A stretch of 64,000 bases of DNA from the NCBI RefSeq assembly GCF_005144585.1, contig NZ_SSMQ01000002.1, positions 124,001 through 188,000 of the forward strand. The letters run 5' to 3'. The notes below the pieces were generated by a model. It was not told the DNA's origin and did not search any database. It worked only from the letters and a program-made list of their open reading frames with translations. Position 1 is the first letter of the stretch. Every line of letters starts with the position of its first letter. Of the stretch, positions 9,071 through 15,700 are shown one piece after another. The stretch is from Polyangium fumosum. GTDB taxonomy: Bacteria > Myxococcota_A > Polyangia > Polyangiales > Polyangiaceae. Position numbers and translations under genes: made by a program.

Positions 9071-10123
9071 TCAGCCGGGCGCCACGATTTGCGTACGTGC
9101 CGCGACTTCGAAGGCGCCCTTCAGCGCCGCAAAATCCTGATCCTGAAGGGTGTGGCTTTGCTGGATGAAACCATGAAACCAGTTTGGGCGGGCCCCTGCA
9201 CGCAGCGGTGCCAAGACTTGCTTCGTCGTCAGCCCCCCGGTCAGGACAGCGAAGGGATGAATCTTGACCCGCCATGGGAAAACGCCCCGCGGATCCGATG
9301 ACCAGAGCGGCGTATCGTCGTGGTAAGGTTCCTCGACGAACATCCCAAAGGCCGCGAGCCCTCGCCCTCCGGTCACGTGCATGAAGAAGACATCACCACG
9401 CGAGTATGCGCGGATCTCCTGCTCGCGCATACGCCCCCATACGCCGTGCTGCATACACGTGGCGAAGTTCTCCGGGGAGACGACGAGCAGCCACCGCTGA
9501 TTGGACTTCTGGGCGCGATACGCGCCGACCAGCAGCGACTCGGCAACGACCATCTGCTGGGCGTTCTCGACGACCGTAGGGTACCGCTGCACCGCCCGCA
9601 AGTTGCGCTGTAGCTCTTGATAACGCTGCTCGAAATCATCGGAAAGCGCCGTGGCGAACTCCGAATCGAAGAGGGCTCGAAAAAGGTCCGTTGCGTCACG
9701 GATCTCGGGGGCGTCTGCAGGGCCCTCCAGGCGCACGTTGGCCTCGATGTTCCCAGCGAGCCCGCCGAAGGTAAAATTCGACGACCCCACATAAACGACG
9801 CGTGAAGCATCCTTGTCGAGAACGTACAACTTGGGATGAAACACTCGATTTCTGCCAATCGAGTGATAAACGCGGCAATCCGCTCGCTCGGTCCGGCCAA
9901 GCCGTCTGAGGAGCGTGAGCTCCGTCAATGCAAAATCCGTCCCTGCGAGGAGCTTCAGCGAACGACCGGTTCTGCAAAACCCTTCGACGTCGACCGCTTC
10001 GAGCGCGGATTCCTTCGCGAATGCCACAGCGACGGACATGGAGCGCGCGGCCTTGAGATCCTCGATGAGCGATTTCCCGAACTCCTTGGCATCACCCAGC
10101 ACACGTGCCGCGGCCGCACCCAT
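9071..10123 (-). CDS. PLD-family nuclease fused to an EVE-like modified-base reader
   Basis: A 350-residue protein starting at MGAAAARVLG, chosen over an ATG 14 codons upstream because AAGGTGAT lies at the right distance. Residues about 10-165 are a phospholipase D-type nuclease domain with one complete HxKx4D motif (His96, Lys98, Asp103) and the downstream GSSN (113-116). Single-motif PLD nucleases work as dimers. After a helical linker, residues about 208-345 match an EVE/YTH-like PUA fold: RWLLVVSPENF, HGVWG, GDVFFMHVTG, FVEEPYHDDTPLW and PWRVKIHP. EVE domains read modified bases, so a DNA-cleaving, modification-dependent restriction enzyme is the best inference. It stands alone, codirectional with hisZ, behind a 21-bp repeat array, and looks less GC-rich than its neighbours, suggesting transfer. 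Confidence 0.82.
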   Translation of the reverse strand: MGAAAARVLGDAKEFGKSLIEDLKAARSMSVAVAFAKESALEAVDVEGFCRTGRSLKLLAGTDFALTELTLLRRLGRTERADCRVYHSIGRNRVFHPKLYVLDKDASRVVYVGSSNFTFGGLAGNIEANVRLEGPADAPEIRDATDLFRALFDSEFATALSDDFEQRYQELQRNLRAVQRYPTVVENAQQMVVAESLLVGAYRAQKSNQRWLLVVSPENFATCMQHGVWGRMREQEIRAYSRGDVFFMHVTGGRGLAAFGMFVEEPYHDDTPLWSSDPRGVFPWRVKIHPFAVLTGGLTTKQVLAPLRAGARPNWFHGFIQQSHTLQDQDFAALKGAFEVAARTQIVAPG

Positions 10124-10278
10124 GAGATCACCTTCCTTTCGGGAAGGACACCAGCGGGTGTCCATGCCGGCTCGAGAGCGGGGCGACGATCGGGCGAGGG
10201 CTGGGCGAGGTTTTCATTGGACGAACGCCCGCAACCTAACACGACCTCCACCCCACGCGTCATGAAGATGTGGACATG

Positions 10279-10657
10279 GCGTCCGCGAGGTCCGGGAAGG
10301 CGTCCGCGAGGTCCGGGAAGGCGTCCGCGAGGTCCGGGAAGGCGTCCGCGAGGTCCGGGAAGGCGTCCACGCGGTTGGAGAAGGCGTCCGCGAGGTCCGG
10401 GAAGGCGTCCACGCGGTTGGAGAGGGCGTCCACGAGGTCCGGGAAGGCGTCCACGCGGTTGGAGAGGGCGTCCGCGAGGTTCCGGGAAGGCGTCCACGCG
10501 GTTGGAGAGGGCGTCCGCGAGGTCCGGGAAGGCGTCCACGAGGTTCGGGAAGGCGTCCACGAGGTTCGGGAAGGCGTCCACGAGGTTCGAGAGGGCGTCC
10601 ACGAGGTTCGGGAAGGCGCCCACGAGGTCCGGGAAGGCGTCGACACGGTGAGCGAAC
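10279..10657. repeat. Minisatellite: 18 units of 21 bp
   Basis: Eighteen head-to-tail units fill almost the whole gap between the hisZ stop and the PLD-EVE gene. One unit type reads GCGTCCGCGAGGTCCGGGAA plus G; the other begins GCGTCCACGCGGTTGGAGA. The two types alternate in the middle of the array, and near the 3' side a third variant with CACGAGGTTCGGG takes over. One unit (10468-10489) has an extra base and is 22 bp; the last unit is degenerate. All reading frames across it are open, which follows from the lack of T-rich triplets and is not evidence of coding. The array ends 155 bp before the PLD-EVE start codon. Confidence 0.95.
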
Positions 10658-10660
10658 ACG

Positions 10661-11992
10661 TCAAGCGATGCCTGCCCCTTCGCAGATCCCCCGCACGATC
10701 GCCGCGTCACCCGCGCCGGGCGCGATCTCCACTGCCGCCTCGGGGTTGTCCGTCCTGAGGATTCGCAGCCCCCCCTCGCTCCCCGCGACCACCACGTGCG
10801 AAAACCGGTGCGCCGCTGCATATCGCAGGACGTCCGCCCCCGGCGCGCGCCACGCCGTCGCGATGCCTCGGGCCCGGAGCGCCGACGCCAGCGCTTCGCC
10901 CGGCGGATCCGCGGACACGAGCACCCGGAGGGGCCGCTCCTCCCGCACGCCCGCGGCTTCCCGCGCCCGCGCAATCGCGTCGAGGTGCAAGCCAAAGCCC
11001 ACCGCCTGCATGGGCAAACCAAAACGTTCGAGCAAATCGTCGTATCGACCGCCCGCCCCCACGGGCTCACCCGGCCCCGGCGCGAGCACGTGGAAAATCG
11101 GCCCCGTGTAATATGCGAAGCCCCGCACCTCGCCGAGATCGAGCCGCAAGACATCGCCGAGCCCGGCTGCGGACGTGCTCGGCCCGCGCGCCGTCTCCCA
11201 TAACGCCCGAAGCTCGCGCAGCGGCCCCTCCGCCCCCGTCCCCACGAAGAGTTTTTCCGCGCGGGAGAGAATCTCCTCGCCCGGCCGATCCTCCGCCCCG
11301 CCCGCGAGCTCCGGCAGCGCCACGAGCGCCTCCGCCACGCGCTTCGGCACCCCGGCCGCTTCCCGGCCCGAAAGCAGCGCGAGCAGCCGCGACGCGTCCT
11401 TTTGCGCCAGCGCGTCCGTCACCTCCACGTCGAGCGGCGACGGCACCACGTCGACCAGGGCGCGCGCGATGAGCGCGTGACCGAGGTCGATCACGAACGA
11501 CCCGAGGCCCACGGCCTGCGTCACCGACGCAAGGAGCCGCAGCGCTTCGAGGTCGCCCTCGGGCGAAGGCGCGCCGTAGAGCTCCACCCCGGCCTGCGGG
11601 ATTTGCCGGTGTTTTTTGGCCCGACCTTGGCGGCGCCGGACGATCGTCCCTTCGTAGCAGAGCCGGATCGGCGCGGGCTCCGCGGCGAGGCGCGTGGCCA
11701 CCATCCGCGCGATCTGCGGCGTCATGTCGGGACGGAGCGCGCACACCTCGCCGCTCTCCGGCTCCACGAAGCGAAGCACGTCGCCGGGATCGAGGGCCCC
11801 GAGGCCCTTTTCCAGCACCTCGGCCAGCTCGAACGCCGGCGGCGTCACGAGGTCGTAACCGTGCAGGGCGAAATGGTCGAGGAGGGTCCGGGCGAGCGCG
11901 CGCCGTCTCCTCGTCTCGTCCGGTAAGAGATCGCGCATCCCGGCGGGCAGCGGATGCGAGAGCGCCTTGGGCGGAGTGCCAGAACGGTCCAC
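10661..11992 (-). CDS. hisZ: ATP phosphoribosyltransferase regulatory subunit HisZ
   Basis: A 443-residue class II aminoacyl-tRNA-synthetase-like protein. The N-terminal LPAGMRDLLP, the RPDMTPQIAR motif 2 region and the GGRYDDLLERFG motif assign it to HisZ: true histidyl-tRNA synthetases have RPEGT and a C-terminal anticodon-binding domain, which here is replaced by a short Rossmann-like segment. HisZ binds the short form of HisG and makes it active and histidine-sensitive in the first step of histidine synthesis. The start is taken as GTG at 11992, since the conserved motif lies close to the N-terminus; the ATG at 11938 (MRDLLPDE) is a possible later start. No hisG or other his gene is adjacent. 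Its stop lies 3 bp from the 21-bp repeat array. Confidence 0.88.
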   Translation of the reverse strand: MDRSGTPPKALSHPLPAGMRDLLPDETRRRRALARTLLDHFALHGYDLVTPPAFELAEVLEKGLGALDPGDVLRFVEPESGEVCALRPDMTPQIARMVATRLAAEPAPIRLCYEGTIVRRRQGRAKKHRQIPQAGVELYGAPSPEGDLEALRLLASVTQAVGLGSFVIDLGHALIARALVDVVPSPLDVEVTDALAQKDASRLLALLSGREAAGVPKRVAEALVALPELAGGAEDRPGEEILSRAEKLFVGTGAEGPLRELRALWETARGPSTSAAGLGDVLRLDLGEVRGFAYYTGPIFHVLAPGPGEPVGAGGRYDDLLERFGLPMQAVGFGLHLDAIARAREAAGVREERPLRVLVSADPPGEALASALRARGIATAWRAPGADVLRYAAAHRFSHVVVAGSEGGLRILRTDNPEAAVEIAPGAGDAAIVRGICEGAGIA

Positions 11993-12134
11993 GCCGGGCT
12001 TATACCGCGGCTGGGCAATCCGTGCGCATCGTTTCTGCCCTCGCTGCGATGGCTCACGCGCCCCGCGAGGCGCGGAGGCACATCCCTCACGCCCCGACGT
12101 GCCAGCGGCGCCAGCCATTCGCGCGGATCCCGAC

Positions 12135-12150
12135 CTGCCATGCCTGGCAG
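12135..12150. promoter_or_regulatory. CTGCCA/TGGCAG inverted repeat upstream of the ECF sigma gene
   Basis: CTGCCA-TGCC-TGGCAG is a perfect 6-4-6 inverted repeat 75 bp before the sigma factor start codon. Further copies of the half site lie nearby (TGCCAG near 12100 and CTGCCAGG at 12173-12180). Position and symmetry fit an operator for a dimeric regulator controlling the sigma gene, hisZ (divergent), or both. No regulator binding this site can be named. Confidence 0.4.
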
Positions 12151-12224
12151 ATGACTTGCTAACTCCGACCACCTGCCAGGCGCGCCCACGAAGTGCCGGG
12201 AAAGCGCTGGTGATGGAGGCTCTC

Positions 12225-12908
12225 ATGGCCGTCCAGGCCGTCACGACGACGCGTACCTCCGCGGCACCGCCCGCGCCTGCCGGGGCAGAGGCCCGGCTCA
12301 GCGAGCTCATCGAGCGCGTCAAGAATGGCGACACCGTGGCGCTCGACGCGCTCACGCGTGCCATCCGGCCGCACGTGGAGCGGCAGCTCGCTCGGTATCC
12401 CGTCTCGGACGAAGACAGGCTCGATCTCGTTCAATCGACGCTCCTCCAGGTCATCCGACGAATTCGCTCCTTCCGCGGCGATTCGAGCTTCACGACGTGG
12501 CTCTTCCGGGTCACGGCGAACGAAGCTCTGATGCTGATGCGCTCCCAAAGGCGTCAGCGGGCGCGGTTCGTCGGCGGCCTCGACCTCGAGGACCTCAGCG
12601 TTCTGCCCACGATGCGCGCCCCGGCGCTCGAAGACGACGCGGCGAGCGTGGCTGAGCGCGAGCGTTTCGTCCGGCTCGCCCTGGGCGAGTTGCCAAACGA
12701 CTATCGGGACGTGGTGATGGCGCATTACCACGAGGATCTCGGGCTCCAAGAAATCGCCCAGAAGCTCATGGTCAGCGAGAGCGCCGTCCGTTCGCGCCTG
12801 CACCGCGCACGCCTGCGCCTGCGCGCCATTTTGAACGCGACGCCATACGGCCGTGAGCTTCAAGCGGGATTCGGCCCGGTCGAGCGCCGGGGAACGACGG
12901 CCGGGTGA
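12225..12908 (+). CDS. ECF-family RNA polymerase sigma factor
   Basis: A 227-residue sigma-70-family factor. The start chosen has GGAGG 5 bases upstream; an ATG four codons earlier lacks this. Region 2 (about residues 30-105) contains DRLDLVQSTLLQVIRRI and the FTTWLFRVTANEAL core-binding/-10 segment. Region 4 (about 150-205) contains the helix-turn-helix LGLQEIAQKLMVSESAVRSR followed by LHRARLRLRAIL. Regions 1 and 3 are absent, as in extracytoplasmic-function factors that redirect RNA polymerase to stress or developmental promoters. No anti-sigma gene follows; the next gene is a lipoprotein, so control by a distant partner or at transcription is likely. The C-terminal 15 residues are unstructured. 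Confidence 0.93.
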   Translation: MAVQAVTTTRTSAAPPAPAGAEARLSELIERVKNGDTVALDALTRAIRPHVERQLARYPVSDEDRLDLVQSTLLQVIRRIRSFRGDSSFTTWLFRVTANEALMLMRSQRRQRARFVGGLDLEDLSVLPTMRAPALEDDAASVAERERFVRLALGELPNDYRDVVMAHYHEDLGLQEIAQKLMVSESAVRSRLHRARLRLRAILNATPYGRELQAGFGPVERRGTTAG

Positions 12909-13010
12909 CGCCGCACCCACCCCCCGTGCGGCCTCCCGTACGCAGCGCGTGACACGGTTTTGCCATCGACGAACCCTGTTCGGCGTGGAAAACGGTGGTA
13001 AGGTCCGACC

Positions 13011-14309
13011 ATGCGCCCTTGCGTCTTGCTTTCGCTCCTCGCCTCGACCGCCGCCACCATGGTCATTGCATGTGCCACCTCGAACGGGGGCAGCTCCTCG
13101 TGGGACCCTCCGGGGCAAGGGGGAACCGGCGGCACCGGCGGCGCCGGCGGGACCGCGGGCACGGGCGCGGGAGGCTCGGCGGGCGAGGGCGGGCTCTTCC
13201 AGGACGACGGGGGGACGGGCACGGACGCGCCGCCCCTCTCGGATGACGCCGCGTGCGCGTCGACGGCGTCCGAGGCGACCGTCGAGAAGCTCCCCGTCGA
13301 CATCATCTGGGTCGTCGACAATTCGTCGAGCATGCAGCCCGCGATCACCGAGATCAAGAAGGGCCTCAATGCGTTCGCCTCGCTGATCGCCGCGAAGAAC
13401 CTGGACTACAAGGTCATCATGCTCTCGCTCCGGAACAAGACGAGTCCGGTGCAGGTCGGCGGCAGCACGCGGTATCCGATCTGCATTCCCGCGCCGCTCG
13501 CCGGCAACGACAGTTGCGGCAATGGTCCGCGCTTCTTCCATTCGAGCGTGGACATCCGCAGCGTGCAGCCGCTCGAACAGTTCCTCGGAACGCTCGGACA
13601 AACGGACGGCTACAAGCTCGGCGACGAGCGGGGCGGCGAGCCCTGGAAGCAGGAGCTCCGGCCGCAGGCGACGAAGACGATCGTCATCGTGTCGGACGAC
13701 AACTCGCGCCTTTCGGCGACGAATTTCGAGTCGTTCGCGGGCGGGAAGAACCCGGCGAACTCGCTGACGCTCCCGCCGGGGATCCTGAGCCCGTCCTGGA
13801 ACGGGCTCTTCACCGATTACGTGTTCAGCGGCATCTACGGCTGGGGCTCGACCTCGAATCCGAATACGATTTGCGAGTATTCGGACGGCAGCGCGCCGCC
13901 GAGCTCGGGCCCGACGTACACGACGCTCGTGCAAAAGACGGGCGGCGTGCGGGCGCAGCTCTGCGACGGCAGCGCCGCCTGGCAGCCGTTCTTCGACGCG
14001 GTGGCCCAGGCCGTGGACCAGACCGCGAAGCTCTCGTGCGAGCTCACGATCCCGAAGCCGCCCACGGGCGAGGACCTCGATCCGGAGCTCGTGAACGTGG
14101 CGCTTTCGAGCGGCGGCGCGCCGACGTACCTGCCGCGGGTGAACGGCGCGGCGGCCTGCAGCGGCGGCGGCTGGTATTACGACGACCCCGCGGCGCCGCA
14201 GAAGGTCATCCTCTGCGAGACCTCGTGCGACCAGGCCCAGGCCTTGGTCGGCGAGGACAAGACCGGGAAGATCGAGGTCTTCTTCGGCTGCCAGTCGATC
14301 ATCAAATGA
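13011..14309 (+). CDS. Lipoprotein with von Willebrand A (MIDAS) domain
   Basis: A 432-residue exported lipoprotein. The signal peptide ends in the lipobox VIAC, followed by a Gly/Thr-rich linker (GGTGGTGGAGGTAG) of about 35 residues that should lift the domain off the membrane. The vWA domain starts near residue 98 with VDIIWVVDNSSSM, containing the intact DxSxS metal-ion-dependent adhesion motif; the rest of the fold continues through KTIVIVSDDNSR. Paired Cys residues (PICIPAP, DSCGNG, LCETSC) suggest disulfides. Such myxobacterial surface lipoproteins probably bind proteins or polysaccharides; the ligand is unknown. AAGG precedes the ATG. The 3' end overlaps the convergent pseudouridine synthase gene by 8 bp. 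Confidence 0.88.
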   Translation: MRPCVLLSLLASTAATMVIACATSNGGSSSWDPPGQGGTGGTGGAGGTAGTGAGGSAGEGGLFQDDGGTGTDAPPLSDDAACASTASEATVEKLPVDIIWVVDNSSSMQPAITEIKKGLNAFASLIAAKNLDYKVIMLSLRNKTSPVQVGGSTRYPICIPAPLAGNDSCGNGPRFFHSSVDIRSVQPLEQFLGTLGQTDGYKLGDERGGEPWKQELRPQATKTIVIVSDDNSRLSATNFESFAGGKNPANSLTLPPGILSPSWNGLFTDYVFSGIYGWGSTSNPNTICEYSDGSAPPSSGPTYTTLVQKTGGVRAQLCDGSAAWQPFFDAVAQAVDQTAKLSCELTIPKPPTGEDLDPELVNVALSSGGAPTYLPRVNGAAACSGGGWYYDDPAAPQKVILCETSCDQAQALVGEDKTGKIEVFFGCQSIIK

Positions 14310-14943
14310 CCACGCCGATCCGCTCGAACGGCGCCCGGAGATCCTCCGGCAGCGCCGCTTCGAACGTGATCGGCTTGCCCTCCCACGGGTGCACGAAGCC
14401 GAGCGACCGCGCATGCAGCGCGAGCCGCGCGAGGCCAAAGCGCTCCCGATACTCGCGGTTCAGCGCGCCCTTGCCATAATTCGCGTCCCCGATCAGCGGG
14501 TGGCTGATGTGCTTCATGTGCCGCCGCACCTGGTGCAGCCGCCCCGAATGCGGCTCCGCGTCGACGAGCGAGAGGTGATCGCCCCGCCAAACCCTGCGGA
14601 ACGAGGTCGAGGCGGGCACGCGTGGCCCGCCCTCGCGTCGGGGGATGGGGTGGTCGATGGTGCCGGCCTCGGGGGCGACGCCGCGGACGAGCGCGAGGTA
14701 ATGCTTTTCGACGCGGCCCTCCTCGAACATCTCGCAAAAGACGCGGGCGCTCTCGGGGGCGAGCGCGAAGACGAGGACGCCGCTCGTGGCGCGGTCGAGG
14801 CGGTGGACCGGAAAGACCTTCTGCCCGAGGAGATCGCGCACCTCGTGCATCGCGGTCCGCTCATCGTCGGCCCAGCCGGGGTGGACGGCGAGGCCGGAGG
14901 GTTTGTCGACGACGACGAATCGTTCGTCCCGATGCAGGATCAC
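14302..14943 (-). CDS. RluA/TruC-family pseudouridine synthase
   Basis: A 213-residue protein if it starts at the GTG giving MILHRDERF; a TTG two codons upstream is the alternative. The catalytic signature HRLDRATSG is intact with the nucleophilic Asp at position 50, and GRLHQVRRHMKHISHPLIGD is the conserved RluA-family C-terminal motif. There is no N-terminal S4 domain, and the short compact architecture fits TruC, which converts U65 of certain tRNAs to pseudouridine. Sequence alone does not exclude an rRNA target. It follows the phosphatase gene by about 10 bp on the same strand, so the two are probably cotranscribed. Confidence 0.87.
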   Translation of the reverse strand: MILHRDERFVVVDKPSGLAVHPGWADDERTAMHEVRDLLGQKVFPVHRLDRATSGVLVFALAPESARVFCEMFEEGRVEKHYLALVRGVAPEAGTIDHPIPRREGGPRVPASTSFRRVWRGDHLSLVDAEPHSGRLHQVRRHMKHISHPLIGDANYGKGALNREYRERFGLARLALHARSLGFVHPWEGKPITFEAALPEDLRAPFERIGVVI

Positions 14944-14953
14944 GAGCAAGGAC

Positions 14954-15655
14954 TTAGCGCAGCTTGATCCTCGTCGTCGGCTCGCGCCAGCGCTGCACGA
15001 TGCCGGGCAGCATCGAGAGATCCCGCACGGTCACGTCCGGCCCCGCCTGGATCAACGCCTCGGCCGTGGAGAAGCCGGACTCGACGCCCACGGCCCAGGT
15101 GCCTGCGTTTCGTGCACAAAGGATGTCCTGGATGCCGTCGCCGACCATCACCACCGCCGCCGGCATCGAGCCGAGCTGCTTCGCCGCAAGCAGGAGCGGC
15201 GCCGCGTCGGGCTTGCGCTCCTTCGTGTCACCGCCGGCCACGACCGCGCCGAACCGATCCTCGATGCCGAGCGCGCGCAGCACGACGTCGGTCGTCGCGC
15301 GGTGCTTGTTCGTGCAGATGCCGAGCGACATGTTCTCCATCGCGGAGAGGGCCTCGATCGTCTCGAGCGCGCCTTTCGCCCAGCGCGTGAAGTCGAGCGG
15401 GTGCTCCCTGTAGTAGTCGAGGAAGAGACGGATGAGCTCGTCGGTCTCCGGCGCGTCTTCCGGGATCTTCGCGGCCCTCGCGCAGAGCGCGCGCGGGCCG
15501 TCGCCGACCAGCCGCACGATCACCTGCGCAGGCTGCGGGTTGCGCCCCGTCGTGAGCAGCGCGTGGTTCAGCGCGGCCACGATGTCGCCACGGCTGTCGA
15601 GCAGCGTCCCGTCGAGATCGAATACGACCGCTGTGGGGGGAAGCACGGGGTTCAT
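14954..15655 (-). CDS. gph: HAD-superfamily phosphatase, phosphoglycolate phosphatase-like
   Basis: A 233-residue HAD hydrolase with all core motifs: FDLDGTLLDS (nucleophile Asp and general acid) at residues about 11-20, ICTNKH (motif II Thr), the conserved Lys in GGDTKERKPDA and MVGDGIQDI (motif IV). The helical C1 cap between motifs I and II and the overall length fit Gph, which removes 2-phosphoglycolate arising from DNA repair or oxygenase side reactions. Other small phosphomonoesters are possible substrates, so the symbol is tentative. It begins at a clear ATG and heads a two-gene unit with the pseudouridine synthase. Confidence 0.82.
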   Translation of the reverse strand: MNPVLPPTAVVFDLDGTLLDSRGDIVAALNHALLTTGRNPQPAQVIVRLVGDGPRALCARAAKIPEDAPETDELIRLFLDYYREHPLDFTRWAKGALETIEALSAMENMSLGICTNKHRATTDVVLRALGIEDRFGAVVAGGDTKERKPDAAPLLLAAKQLGSMPAAVVMVGDGIQDILCARNAGTWAVGVESGFSTAEALIQAGPDVTVRDLSMLPGIVQRWREPTTRIKLR

Positions 15656-15700
15656 CCTAGGCGATCGTCGGCCGGAACTGGAAGGGCTTGAACGACGAAC

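Noticed and set aside
9836-10758. Collagen-like or heptad-like proteins encoded by the 21-bp array in several frames
   Set aside because: Every frame is open because the unit lacks stop triplets; a 22-bp unit changes frame midway; no ribosome-binding site or domain.
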